From the NCBI GenBank assembly GCA_019234175.1, contig JAFALP010000115.1, forward strand, positions 1-17,460: 17,460 nucleotides of DNA. Direction: 5' to 3'. This stretch comes from Actinomycetota bacterium (GTDB lineage: Bacteria > Actinomycetota > Thermoleophilia > Gaiellales > Gaiellaceae). Made by a program: the position numbers and the translations under genes. Under the pieces are notes generated by a model. The model made no database searches. It saw only the letters and a list, made by a program, of their open reading frames with translations, and had not been told where the DNA came from. Below, piece by piece: positions 1-7,603 of this stretch (its first letter is position 1; each line of letters begins with the position of its first letter).

Positions 1-750
1 GGGGCCGTCGCCGACGAGGAGAAGCCGCGCGTCGATGCCGCGGTCGACGAGGCGGCGGAGGACGCGCACGACCTCGTCCGTCCGCTTGACCGCCGTCATG
101 CGGCCGACCCAGCCGACGACGAACGGATCGCCGCCGCCGAGGCCGAGCTGCCGCCGCGTCTCCGCGCGCGCGTCGCCGTTGCGGCCGACACGGTCGTCGA
201 GCTCTATTCCCAGACGCACGACGGCGAACTTCGACTCGGGAGCGACCCCGAGCGCGACGAGGTCGTCGCGCACCTCCGGGCTGACGGCGACGAGCGTCGT
301 CGTGCCGCGCGCGAGCCACCGCTCCAGCCGACGGAACGCGAACGTCCGCAGCGGGCCGAAGTACCCGCGCAGCACATGGCCGTGGAAGGTGTGCACGATG
401 ATCGGCGGCCGGGCGTCTCCGGCGAGCAGCGCGGCGATGCGTCCCACGGCTCCCGCCTTCGCCGTGTGCGTGTGCAGGATCGTGGGCCGCTCCTGCCGGA
501 TGAGTCGCGCGAGCCGGAGGATCGCGCGCGCGTCGCGAACCGGAGAGATCTCCCGGTGCATCGCGTCGAGCGACTCGACGGAGACGTTGTGCGCGTCGGC
601 GACGAAGGCCATCGACTCCTCGCCGCGGGCGATCGTGCCCGCGACGAGCGTCGTGTCGTAGCCTCGATCGGCCAGGCCCGCCGTGAGGTAGGCGACGTGC
701 AGCGCCGGTCCGCCGACATTGAGCCGCGCGATGACGCGCAGCACCTTCAC
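1..750 (-). CDS. Glycosyltransferase family 4, N-terminal 250 residues (cut by left window edge)
   Basis: A GT-B fold retaining glycosyltransferase that should transfer a sugar from a nucleotide donor to a lipid-linked oligosaccharide at the inner face of the membrane. The GTG start at 750 opens with VKVLRVIARLNVGGPALH; the glycine pair at residues 13-14 is the usual N-terminal loop of GT4 enzymes. HTFHGH follows at residues 120-125, and a GRMTAVK segment around residue 216 begins the nucleotide-sugar-binding C-terminal domain. The usual E-x7-E signature would lie beyond base 1, so the protein is incomplete here. The gene starts 7 nt after the epimerase stop codon and is probably cotranscribed with it and the ligase. 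There is no clear Shine-Dalgarno sequence. The reading frame has no ATG near its beginning, so the GTG matters. Donor and acceptor cannot be read from the sequence. Confidence 0.9.
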   Translation of the reverse strand, partial: MKVLRVIARLNVGGPALHVAYLTAGLADRGYDTTLVAGTIARGEESMAFVADAHNVSVESLDAMHREISPVRDARAILRLARLIRQERPTILHTHTAKAGAVGRIAALLAGDARPPIIVHTFHGHVLRGYFGPLRTFAFRRLERWLARGTTTLVAVSPEVRDDLVALGVAPESKFAVVRLGIELDDRVGRNGDARAETRRQLGLGGGDPFVVGWVGRMTAVKRTDEVVRVLRRLVDRGIDARLLLVGDGP

Positions 751-757
751 CGGCTGC

Positions 758-1684
758 TCAGACGCCAAGATGCTCGATCGTCCGCTTCAGGCCCTGCTCG
801 AGGTCGACCGACGGCGAATAGCCCAGGATCTCCTTCGCCGCGGTGACGTCCGCCCACGAGTCGCGGATGTCGCCCGGGCGCGGAGGCGCGAAGCGCCGCT
901 CGACGTCCTTGCCGAGCGCGCCGCCGATCATGTCGGCGACCGCGTTCACGCTGGCCGGCGAGCCTGCGGCGACGTTGAAGATGCGGCCGTTGGCGCCCTC
1001 GGCATGCGCCGCCCTCACCGTCGCGTCCACGACGTTCTCGATGAACGTGAAGTCACGCGACTGCTCGCCGTCCCCGTAGATCGTCACCGGCTCGCCGGCG
1101 GCGATGGCGGTGATGAAGAGCGGCACCATCGCCGCGTACTGCGAGAACGGGCTCTGGCGCGGGCCGAAGACGTTGAAGTACCGCAGCACGACCGTCTCGA
1201 ACGACTCGTAGACGCGCGTGAAGCTGACGCAGTACCGTTCGGCCGCGAGCTTCGCCACGCCGTACGGGGAGATCGGGTCCGCGGGCAGCGACTCCGACAC
1301 GGGCAGGTCGGCTTTCGCGCCGTACACCGACGAGGAGGACGAGAAGACGACGCGCCGCACGCCCTCGTCCCGTGCCGCGAGCAGGACGTTGAGGGTCCCT
1401 TCGACGTTCACCGCGCTCGACGTCAACGGATCCTGGACGGACCGTGGCACGGAGCCGAGCGCGCCGAGGTGGTAGACGACGTCGGTTCCGCGCACGGCGT
1501 TGTGCACGCGCTCGTAGCTGCGCAGCTCGCCCTCGACGATGTCCACGTCGAGGCCGGCGAGGTTGGCGCGGTTCCCGGTGGAGAAGTTGTCGAGCACGCG
1601 GACGTCGTCGCCGCGCTCGAGCAGCGCGCGCACGAGGTTGGAGCCGATGAAGCCGCCCCCGCCGGTGACGAGCGAGCGCGCCAT
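758..1684 (-). CDS. NAD-dependent epimerase/dehydratase, UDP-GlcNAc 4-epimerase-like (WbpP/GalE type)
   Basis: A 308-residue extended short-chain dehydrogenase. The NAD-binding TGGGGFIG is at residues 7-14, an acidic residue D32 follows strand 2, and the catalytic S117, Y141 and K145 lie in SSSSVYG and YGVAK. The segment ALGSVPRS near residue 75 and LRYFNVFGPRQ followed by YGDGEQSRDF closely resemble the WbpP-type UDP-N-acetylglucosamine 4-epimerases (recalled family knowledge), so C4 epimerisation of a UDP-hexose, UDP-HexNAc or its uronic acid is the best guess. The protein is cytosolic and would supply a precursor for the glycosyltransferases. The ATG at 1684-1682 shares one base with the TGA of the upstream ligase gene (TGATG), and a GGGGAG ribosome site lies 10 nt upstream, so this start is well supported. 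Substrate identity is inferred; a related dehydratase or decarboxylase activity cannot be excluded. Confidence 0.93.
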   Translation of the reverse strand: MARSLVTGGGGFIGSNLVRALLERGDDVRVLDNFSTGNRANLAGLDVDIVEGELRSYERVHNAVRGTDVVYHLGALGSVPRSVQDPLTSSAVNVEGTLNVLLAARDEGVRRVVFSSSSSVYGAKADLPVSESLPADPISPYGVAKLAAERYCVSFTRVYESFETVVLRYFNVFGPRQSPFSQYAAMVPLFITAIAAGEPVTIYGDGEQSRDFTFIENVVDATVRAAHAEGANGRIFNVAAGSPASVNAVADMIGGALGKDVERRFAPPRPGDIRDSWADVTAAKEILGYSPSVDLEQGLKRTIEHLGV

Positions 1685-3060
1685 CAGGCGGGCGCTCCCC
1701 GGAAGCGTGTCGCGGCCGCGCCGAAGCCGAGCCAGGTCACGGCGTCGATGGGGATGCCGGCGACGAAGTCCTGCGTCCCCCAGAAGCCGAGTGACATGAC
1801 GAGCCAGAAGAGCCCCAGCATCGCGCCGAACGCGGTCGCGGGCGGTGCGCGCAGCGCGGCACTGAGCGCGACCCAGATGCCGGCGCAGAACAGGGCGACG
1901 AGCAGCACGAAGCCGACGATGCCGAGGTCGGCGAGCGCCTGGATGTAGAGATTCTGGATGCCATAGTCGCGCGTCGCGCTCGGGAACGACTGGGGCGAGA
2001 CGTTGGGGAAGCGCCTGTGCGCCGCCGCGAGCTCGGGCCCGTAGGTCGAATACTCCTTCGACGCCTCGAAGCCGGCGCCGACGATCGGATGGTGCAGCCA
2101 GATCCGCACGCCGATGTACGCGAGCACGGTGTGCTGCGGATACGTCTCGATGTTCTTCGCCGCCGAGGCGCTCGCGTGGCGCACGCCGAGGAAGCTGAAG
2201 AACTGGCCGAAGTCGCCGGAGCGGAGGACGATGACGCCGAGCGTGCAGAGGAGCGTCGCGGCGACGGCGGCGGCGAGCGCGGCGCGGTGCGCGAGATGAC
2301 GGCGAACCGCGACGACGAGCGCGACGACGGCGGCGAGCACCAGGCCGACGACGCCCGATGTCGCCCCGCCGAGGACGACGCCGATCACGCCCGCGACGAC
2401 GGAGATCCAGGCGACGATCCGCAGGCGTCCGTTCACGCCCCAGAGGAGCGCGACCATGCCGACGCCGAGCGTCATGCCGGCGAGCGCCGCGAAGTCGTGC
2501 GTGCCGAGGAACGACGGCTCGCGGTGCCCTTGGCCCCAGCCGGCCAGGATGTTCCACCCGGCCCACTGCAGCACCCCGGCGATGGTCGCGACGAGCGTCC
2601 AGGCGACGAGCGCCCCGAGCGTGACGAGCGCGTCCGCGTACCTGCGCACGAGGAGCGGCACCGCCGGCGCGAGCAAGGCGTACTCGCCGTACTCGCCCGC
2701 GGTGACGAGGTGCGTCTTCCACGCGTATGCGCGCGAGGACGCGAGCGGGTAGAAGACCGCGGCGAGGACCCACACGAGGAAGGCGACGCCGGCGATCCAC
2801 ACCCACTTGCCCGGGCGCAGCGGCGCCCAGCCCCGCCTGAGGCCCGCCCAGGCCGCCGCCGCCGCGACGACGAGGATGGCGGCGTCGGAGAGCTTGACCG
2901 TCGCTCGGCCGACGACGACGTCGGGCTGGTAGCGCAGGTGCAGGAAGACGATCGGAAGCGCCGCCGCGAGAAGGACGGCGCCCGGTGTCATGTCCGCGAG
3001 CAGAGCCGCGGCAGAGCGTCCGCGCGGAGCGCCGGTGAGGGCTGCGGCGGGCGAGCGCAC
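1684..3060 (-). CDS. O-antigen ligase / Wzy-type polymerase family membrane protein
   Basis: A 458-residue, very hydrophobic protein with roughly ten or more membrane segments. A larger polar loop around residues 324-370 contains HPIVGAGF and, later, QNLYIQALADLGIVG. This is the pattern of the Wzy_C/O-antigen ligase family, in which the loop takes part in transferring an undecaprenyl-diphosphate-linked glycan. It would act at the outer face of the cytoplasmic membrane, either polymerising repeat units or attaching the finished glycan; sequence alone does not separate the two. I chose the GTG at 3060 because a TACACT hexamer lies exactly 7 nt upstream, which fits a leaderless message. The alternative is the ATG at 2991, giving 435 residues, but it has no ribosome site. 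The gene is the first of three on the minus strand and is divergent from the flippase gene, its expected partner in Wzx/Wzy-dependent synthesis. Confidence 0.88.
   Translation of the reverse strand: MRSPAAALTGAPRGRSAAALLADMTPGAVLLAAALPIVFLHLRYQPDVVVGRATVKLSDAAILVVAAAAAWAGLRRGWAPLRPGKWVWIAGVAFLVWVLAAVFYPLASSRAYAWKTHLVTAGEYGEYALLAPAVPLLVRRYADALVTLGALVAWTLVATIAGVLQWAGWNILAGWGQGHREPSFLGTHDFAALAGMTLGVGMVALLWGVNGRLRIVAWISVVAGVIGVVLGGATSGVVGLVLAAVVALVVAVRRHLAHRAALAAAVAATLLCTLGVIVLRSGDFGQFFSFLGVRHASASAAKNIETYPQHTVLAYIGVRIWLHHPIVGAGFEASKEYSTYGPELAAAHRRFPNVSPQSFPSATRDYGIQNLYIQALADLGIVGFVLLVALFCAGIWVALSAALRAPPATAFGAMLGLFWLVMSLGFWGTQDFVAGIPIDAVTWLGFGAAATRFRGAPA
1695..1700 (-). promoter_or_regulatory. Shine-Dalgarno GGGGAG of the epimerase gene
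   Basis: GGGGAG on the minus strand, 10 nt before the ATG at 1684. It lies inside the last codons of the ligase gene and fits translational coupling. It is one of few clear ribosome sites in the window. Confidence 0.5.
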
Positions 3061-3067
3061 GCGCCCG

Positions 3068-3073
3068 AGTGTA
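3068..3073 (-). promoter_or_regulatory. -10 hexamer TACACT, leaderless promoter of the ligase-epimerase-GT operon
   Basis: TACACT on the minus strand is followed by 7 nt and then the GTG at 3060. A transcript starting about 7 nt past the hexamer would begin at or next to the start codon. I see no consensus -35 at a 17-nt spacing. The identical hexamer serves the divergent gene. Confidence 0.5.
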
Positions 3074-3098
3074 ATCGTGGCCCGGCAGACCCCCTCAC

Positions 3099-3104
3099 TA
3101 CACT
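3099..3104 (+). promoter_or_regulatory. -10 hexamer TACACT, leaderless promoter of the flippase-GT operon
   Basis: TACACT lies 8 nt before the ATG at 3113, so the predicted transcript starts at or within a base or two of the start codon. No Shine-Dalgarno sequence precedes this ATG. The hexamer lies 25 bp from the divergent minus-strand TACACT, so the two polymerase footprints would overlap. Confidence 0.55.
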
Positions 3105-3112
3105 GGCCCGCG

Positions 3113-4414
3113 ATGGACGGCTCCGTCCTCCGACGCCGCGCCGGTGCGGCGGCAGGCACGTACTCCTCGATCGTCCTCGGCTTCCTCGCGACGCTGGTGG
3201 CGGCGCGTGTCTTCTCGACCGCCGAGCTCGGCCTGTACACGCTCGTCATCGCGTCGGCCGGGTTCTTCCAGACGCTCCTCGACCTGACCATCGAGGAGGC
3301 CCTGATCAAGTTCGGCTTTCGCTACATCGCGCGGGAGGACTGGGGACGGCTCCGCCGCCTCTTCCGCCAGACGTTCGGCTTCAAGGTGCTCGGCGCCACC
3401 CTGGCCGGCGGAGCGCTCGCCGGCCTCGCGTTCGCCTCGGGGACGGTCTTCGGCCACGGCGAGCTGCGGACGCCGCTGCTCATCTCGGCCGTCCTGCCTC
3501 TCGCGCAGTCGCCGGAGGGGACGGCCGCCATCCCGCTCATGCTGCGCGGCCGCTACGACATTCGCGGCGCATTCCTCGCCCTGTCGATGGCGCTGCGCCT
3601 CGCGGCGGTGGCGATCGGGACGCAGTTCAGCCTGTCGTGGACGATCGCTGCGATCGTGTTCGCGCAGGTGATCGCGAGCGCCGCCGTCAGCGTCGCCGGG
3701 TCGATCGCGTTCAAGCGCTTCCCGCGCGCCGACGTCGTCCCGCTGGGAAAGGATGCGCGGGAGCTGTTGCACTTCATCGCGCAGTCGAGCCTCGCCACCG
3801 GTGTCGTCTCGTTGCGCGGCACGCTGACGCCCATGCTCCTCGGCGTCGTGTCGACCGCGAGCCAGGTCGGCTTCTTCCGCGTCGCGCAGTCGCCGCAGAC
3901 GGGGTTCAACGCGGTGTCCGCGCCGATCCGCCTCGTGCTCCTCGCCGACCAGACGCGCGACTGGGAGCACGGACGCCACGATCGCGTCTTCGCCGGCGTG
4001 CGCCGTTACACGCTCGCGGCGACGCTCGGCGGCATCGTGCTGCTGCCGCCGCTGCTCGTCTTCATGCCGGACATCGTGCGCCTGCTGTTCGAGTCGAAGA
4101 ACCTCGGCGCGGTACAGGCCGCACGCATCATCGTCGCCGCGGGCGCAGTGCAGTTCGTCGTCGGCTGGTCGAAGTCGTTCGCCGTCACGGTGGGGCGGCC
4201 GACGCTCCGCGTGTGGACGCACGGGATCGAGACCGCGGTGCTCCTTCCGCTCGCGGTCGTCTTCGGGTGGCTGTGGGGCGCGAGCGGCGCCTCTGCCGCC
4301 GTGCTCGTCTCCAGCGTCGTCTTCGCGCTGTCGTGGGCAGTGCTGTACGCGCGCATCCGCCGCGAGCCCCGGCCGCGGCGCCTCGAGCCGGACGTCGTCG
4401 GGATGCCGACGTGA
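3113..4414 (+). CDS. Wzx-like polysaccharide flippase (MOP/MVF superfamily membrane protein)
   Basis: A 433-residue polytopic membrane protein of the oligosaccharide flippase/polysaccharide biosynthesis family. After a short positive N-terminus (MDGSVLRRRAG) come alternating hydrophobic helices; the first contains SSIVLGFLATLVAARVFS and continues into AELGLYT, typical of the first helices of Wzx proteins. The length fits the family's usual 400-500 residues with 12 or so helices. It should move undecaprenyl-diphosphate-linked repeat units across the cytoplasmic membrane. The ATG at 3113 is chosen over an in-frame ATG at 2990, because the extra 41 residues would be polar, would overlap the divergent ligase gene and would ignore the -10 hexamer 8 nt upstream. 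The gene heads a nine-gene operon and its stop overlaps the next start (GTGA at 4411-4414). Confidence 0.9.
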   Translation: MDGSVLRRRAGAAAGTYSSIVLGFLATLVAARVFSTAELGLYTLVIASAGFFQTLLDLTIEEALIKFGFRYIAREDWGRLRRLFRQTFGFKVLGATLAGGALAGLAFASGTVFGHGELRTPLLISAVLPLAQSPEGTAAIPLMLRGRYDIRGAFLALSMALRLAAVAIGTQFSLSWTIAAIVFAQVIASAAVSVAGSIAFKRFPRADVVPLGKDARELLHFIAQSSLATGVVSLRGTLTPMLLGVVSTASQVGFFRVAQSPQTGFNAVSAPIRLVLLADQTRDWEHGRHDRVFAGVRRYTLAATLGGIVLLPPLLVFMPDIVRLLFESKNLGAVQAARIIVAAGAVQFVVGWSKSFAVTVGRPTLRVWTHGIETAVLLPLAVVFGWLWGASGASAAVLVSSVVFALSWAVLYARIRREPRPRRLEPDVVGMPT

Positions 4415-5523
4415 GGATCGTCGTCGTCTCCGGCATCTGGCCGCCCGACGTCGGCGGTCCGGCGAGTCACGCGCCCGAGGTGGCGGACTTCCTGCACGAG
4501 CGGGGGCACGCGGTCGAGGTCGTCACCACCGCCTGGTCGCCGCCGGAGCAGCGCGCGTATCGCGTCAGCGCGGTGCCGCGGTCGCTGCCACCCGGCGTCC
4601 GGCATGCGCGCGCGGCCGAGCTCGTGCGCGAGCGCGCGCGGCGCGCCGATGCCGTGTACACGACGGGGATGTTCGGGCGGAGCTTCGCCGGCGCGACGGC
4701 GGCGCGGAAGCCGTACGTCGTCAAGCTCACCGCCGATCCCGCGTTCGAGCGCGCGCGCCGACGCGGCGTCGTCGACGGGGACGTGGACGGCTTCCAGGAC
4801 CGCGGTGGCGTCCGCATCGCGGCCCTCCGGCTCGCGCGCGACGTCGAGCTCCGCTGCGCCGCGCACGTGTTCTGTCCCAGCGACTACCTGCGGACGCTGA
4901 CGGTGTCGTGGGGCGTGCCCGCCGAGCGCGTCAGCGTCCTGCCGAACCCGGCCCCGCGTGTGCCCGAGCTGCCGGCGCGCGAGGAGCTGCGCCGCAGCTT
5001 CGACATGGACGGGACGACGCTCGCGTTCGCGGGACGGCTCGGCGCGCAGAAGGCGCTCGACGTCGCGCTCGACGCCGTGGACGCGGTGGACGGTGTCACG
5101 CTGCTCATCGCCGGCGACGGTGACGAGCGCGAGCGGCTGCAGGAGCGGGCGGGGCCGCGCGTGCGCTTCCTCGGGCCGCAGCCGCGTGAGCGCGTGCTCG
5201 AGCTGTTCCGGGCCGCCGACGCGTCCATCCTGTCGTCGAGCTGGGAGAACTTCCCGCACACCGTCGTCGAGGCGCTCGCGGTCGGCACGCCGGTGATCGC
5301 GACCGACGTCGGCGGCGTCGCCGAGGTCGTGCGCGACGGCGAGAACGGCTTGCTCGTCCCCGCCGGCGACGCGCCCGCCTTCGCGGCCGCCGTCCGCCGC
5401 TACGTCACCGACGAAGCGCTCGCCGCCCGCCTGCGTGCGGCCGCCGCGGACTCGGTGCGCGACCTCGACCGCGACGCCGTCTTCGGACGCATCGAGCGCG
5501 CGCTCGCCGACGCCGTCTCGTGA
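4411..5523 (+). CDS. Glycosyltransferase family 4
   Basis: A 370-residue GT-B glycosyltransferase with both Rossmann halves. The N-terminal half starts VRIVVVSGIWPPDVGG, with the acceptor-side glycine pair at residues 15-16. The C-terminal half has FAGRLGAQKALD near residue 205, the GDGDERERL turn, and the E279-x7-E287 signature in WENFPHTVVEAL, followed by ATDVGGVAEVVRDGENG, the nucleotide-sugar pocket of GT4 enzymes. It is expected to be peripheral at the inner membrane, adding one sugar to the lipid-linked chain. The GTG start overlaps the flippase stop by 4 nt, and its own stop overlaps the next start in the same way, so expression should be translationally coupled. It is not one of the three paralogous pairs in this locus. 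The sugar transferred is unknown. Confidence 0.93.
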   Translation: MRIVVVSGIWPPDVGGPASHAPEVADFLHERGHAVEVVTTAWSPPEQRAYRVSAVPRSLPPGVRHARAAELVRERARRADAVYTTGMFGRSFAGATAARKPYVVKLTADPAFERARRRGVVDGDVDGFQDRGGVRIAALRLARDVELRCAAHVFCPSDYLRTLTVSWGVPAERVSVLPNPAPRVPELPAREELRRSFDMDGTTLAFAGRLGAQKALDVALDAVDAVDGVTLLIAGDGDERERLQERAGPRVRFLGPQPRERVLELFRAADASILSSSWENFPHTVVEALAVGTPVIATDVGGVAEVVRDGENGLLVPAGDAPAFAAAVRRYVTDEALAARLRAAAADSVRDLDRDAVFGRIERALADAVS

Positions 5524-6599
5524 AGCCGCGCGTCCTCTTCGTCAGCCGGACGCGCTACCGGCTGCCGCTCGATGCACAGGTCGCACGCAAGTGGGATGCG
5601 CTGTCGGCGGAGCTCGACCTGCGCGTGCTCGCGACCGGCGAGGGCGGCGGAGACGCTCGCTTCCATCTCCTTCCGGCGAGGTCGCCGGCGTTCTATCTGT
5701 CGCTGCCGGTGGACGTCGCGCGCGAGCTGCGGTCGTTCCGCCCGTCGGCCATCGTCACGCAGAGCCCGTACGAGGCGGCGGCGGCCCTCGTCGGCCGCGC
5801 GATCGCGCGCGTTCCCGCCCGCGTCGTGCTCGAGATCCACGGCGACTGGCGCACGGCGACGCGCCTGTACGGCTCCCCGCTGCGCCGTCTGCTCGAGCCG
5901 GTGAGCCGCGCCGCCGCGCGCGCCGCCGTCCGTCGGGCGGACGCCGTGCGCACGGTGTCCCCGTTCACGAGCGGCCTCGTGCGCGGCCTCGGCGTCGAGC
6001 CGGCGGCGACGTTCACGACGTATTACGACGCTTCCGCCTTCACCGCGCATCCGCCCGTCGCGCTGCCCGAGTCGAGGCGCGCGATCTTCGTCGGCGTGCT
6101 CGAGCGGTACAAGAACGTGCACGCGCTCGCGGCCGCGTGGCGCCGCGTCGCCGCAGCCGTCCCGGACGCGCAGCTGCACGTCGTCGGCCGCGGACGGGAG
6201 CGCGCTGTGATCGAGCGGCTCGTCCGCGATCTGCCCGGCCGCGTCGTCTGGGACCAACGGCTGTCATCGGATCGGGTCGCCGCTGCGCTCGACGAGTCGA
6301 CGCTTCTCGTCCTGCCGTCGTTCTCCGAGGGACTGCCACGCGTGGCGATGGAGGCGTTCGCCCGCGGACGCCCGGTCGTCGGCGCGCGCGCCGGCGGGAT
6401 CCCCGACATCGTCGCGGACGGCGTCAGCGGGGTGCTCGTGCCGTCCGACGACGCCACGGCGCTGGCCGACGCCCTGATCCGCGTGCTCACGGATGGTGCG
6501 CTCGCGCAGACGCTCGCCGACGGCGCCCGGGCCGACGCGCAGCGCTGGCTGCAGACGCCGGAGGAGTTCGCGACGCGCGTGCGGGAGCTCGTGCAGTGA
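5520..6599 (+). CDS. Glycosyltransferase family 4, type A copy 1
   Basis: A 359-residue GT4 enzyme. It opens MKPRVLFVSRTRYRLPLD, contains HGDWRTATRLYGSPLRRLL and SPFTSGLVRGLG in the N-terminal domain, then FVGVLERYKNVHALAAAW and HVVGRGRE at the start of the donor domain. The E270-x7-E278 signature is in SEGLPRVAMEAF, followed by AGGIPDIVADGVSG. It is clearly a paralogue of the gene at 7600-8679, which has the same length and shares these blocks; by eye roughly half of the residues match. The GTG at 5520 forms a GTGA overlap with the previous stop and is not preceded by a ribosome site. It is followed by a type B enzyme, and this A-B order partly recurs downstream. Donor and linkage cannot be assigned from the sequence. 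Confidence 0.93.
   Translation: MKPRVLFVSRTRYRLPLDAQVARKWDALSAELDLRVLATGEGGGDARFHLLPARSPAFYLSLPVDVARELRSFRPSAIVTQSPYEAAAALVGRAIARVPARVVLEIHGDWRTATRLYGSPLRRLLEPVSRAAARAAVRRADAVRTVSPFTSGLVRGLGVEPAATFTTYYDASAFTAHPPVALPESRRAIFVGVLERYKNVHALAAAWRRVAAAVPDAQLHVVGRGRERAVIERLVRDLPGRVVWDQRLSSDRVAAALDESTLLVLPSFSEGLPRVAMEAFARGRPVVGARAGGIPDIVADGVSGVLVPSDDATALADALIRVLTDGALAQTLADGARADAQRWLQTPEEFATRVRELVQ
6583..6587 (+). promoter_or_regulatory. Shine-Dalgarno GGGAG before the type B glycosyltransferase
   Basis: GGGAG is followed by 8 nt and the GTG at 6596. It lies within the end of the preceding gene. It supports the GTG that overlaps the TGA at 6597-6599, for which no ATG alternative exists nearby. Confidence 0.45.
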
Positions 6600-7603
6600 A
6601 GATCGTCTTCGTCACGCAGCAGATCGACGCCGCACATCCGACGCTCGGTGCGGCCGCAGCGATGGTGCGGGCGCTCGCCGCCCGCGTGGACGAGATCGTC
6701 GTCATGGCCGCGACCGCGAAGCCCGGCGACCTGCCCGCCAACGCGCGGTTCCGCAGCTACGCGGCGCCGACGCAGGCGCTGCGCGGCCTGCGCTTCGAGA
6801 CGCAGCTCGCGCGGGAGCTGGTGCGCGGACGGCCCGACGCGCTCGTCGCGCACATGTCGCCCGTGTACGCGGTGCTGGCGGCGCCGGTCCTTCGGCCGCT
6901 GCGCGTGCCGGTCCTCCTCTGGTTCACGCAGCAGCGCGGCGGCGGCCACCTCGGACGAGCCGAGCGCGTCGTGGACGCGATCTTCAGCGTCGACGCACGC
7001 AGCGTCCCCTTGTCATCGGGGAAGGTGCGGGCGATCGGGCACGGCATCGACACGAGCATGTTCGACTGCGCCGAGCGGAACGGCCACGAGGGGATCCGGC
7101 TGCTCTCGCTCGGCCGCTACTCGGAGGTGAAGGGGCACGACGTCGCCATCCGCGCCCTGCCGGCGATCCGCGGCGCGACGCTCACTGTGCGCGGAGAGGA
7201 GGCGACTCCGGCCGATGCGTCCGTCCGTGCCCGCCTGGCCGCGCTCGTCCACGAGCTCGGCCTCGACGGTCGCGTGCAGCTGCTCGACCCGGTCCCGCGC
7301 AGCGAGGTGCCGCAGGTCCTCGCCGATACCGACGTCCTCGTCAACGCGACGCACGGATCGAGCGCGGACAAGGTCGTCTTCGAAGCGCTGGCGTCGTGTA
7401 CGCCCGTCGTCGCGGCATCGCCGATCTTCGACTCGCTCCTCCCGTCCGAGCTGCGCTTCACCGACGGCGACCCGGCGGGGCTCGTGTCCGCGATCCGTGC
7501 GGCCGTCGCGCTTCCCGCGGACGAGCGCCGACGCTTGCGCGCGCGCGTCGAGGCGGAGCACTCGGTCGACCATTGGGCGGACGCGGTGCTGAGCGCGCTG
7601 TGA
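6596..7603 (+). CDS. Glycosyltransferase family 4, type B copy 1
   Basis: A 335-residue GT4-like enzyme starting at a GTG (VKIVFVTQQIDAAHPTLGAA) that overlaps the upstream stop by 4 nt. The N-terminal domain has LLWFTQQRGGG and IGHGIDTSMF at the domain boundary; the C-terminal domain has LSLGRYSEVKGHDVAI and SADKVVFEALASC. The first glutamate of the usual E-x7-E pair is replaced: S255-x7-E263. Its paralogue at 10416-11432 has D249-x7-E257 at the same place, and both keep the DKVV[FL]E block, so this looks like a subfamily trait and not decay. The C-terminal SVDHWADAV is also shared with the paralogue. It should act at the inner membrane on the growing lipid-linked glycan. A start at an internal ATG (6663) would remove the first Rossmann strand and is rejected. 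Confidence 0.9.
   Translation: MKIVFVTQQIDAAHPTLGAAAAMVRALAARVDEIVVMAATAKPGDLPANARFRSYAAPTQALRGLRFETQLARELVRGRPDALVAHMSPVYAVLAAPVLRPLRVPVLLWFTQQRGGGHLGRAERVVDAIFSVDARSVPLSSGKVRAIGHGIDTSMFDCAERNGHEGIRLLSLGRYSEVKGHDVAIRALPAIRGATLTVRGEEATPADASVRARLAALVHELGLDGRVQLLDPVPRSEVPQVLADTDVLVNATHGSSADKVVFEALASCTPVVAASPIFDSLLPSELRFTDGDPAGLVSAIRAAVALPADERRRLRARVEAEHSVDHWADAVLSAL

Noticed and set aside
758..2806. A 682-codon minus-strand frame spanning the epimerase and the ligase
   Set aside because: Before residue M of MARSLV at 1684 it is low-complexity arginine-rich shadow of the ligase gene, which is coding in a different frame; it is not a fusion protein.
2989..2991. ATG at 2991 as the ligase start
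   Set aside because: Possible, but it lacks a ribosome site, whereas the GTG at 3060 has a TACACT hexamer at leaderless spacing; kept only as an alternative.
2990..3112. Upstream ATG at 2990 as the flippase start
   Set aside because: It would add 41 polar residues, overlap the divergent ligase gene and place the clear TACACT hexamer inside the gene.
3098..4222. Long minus-strand open frame opposite the flippase
   Set aside because: Composition is charged and repetitive with no domain, and it mirrors the third-position G/C bias of the flippase gene.
2017..5523. Very long plus-strand open frame upstream of and through the flippase region
   Set aside because: Its upstream part is the arginine/aspartate-rich antisense of the ligase and flippase genes, a result of high GC content. 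Only 4411-5523 is a real gene in this frame.
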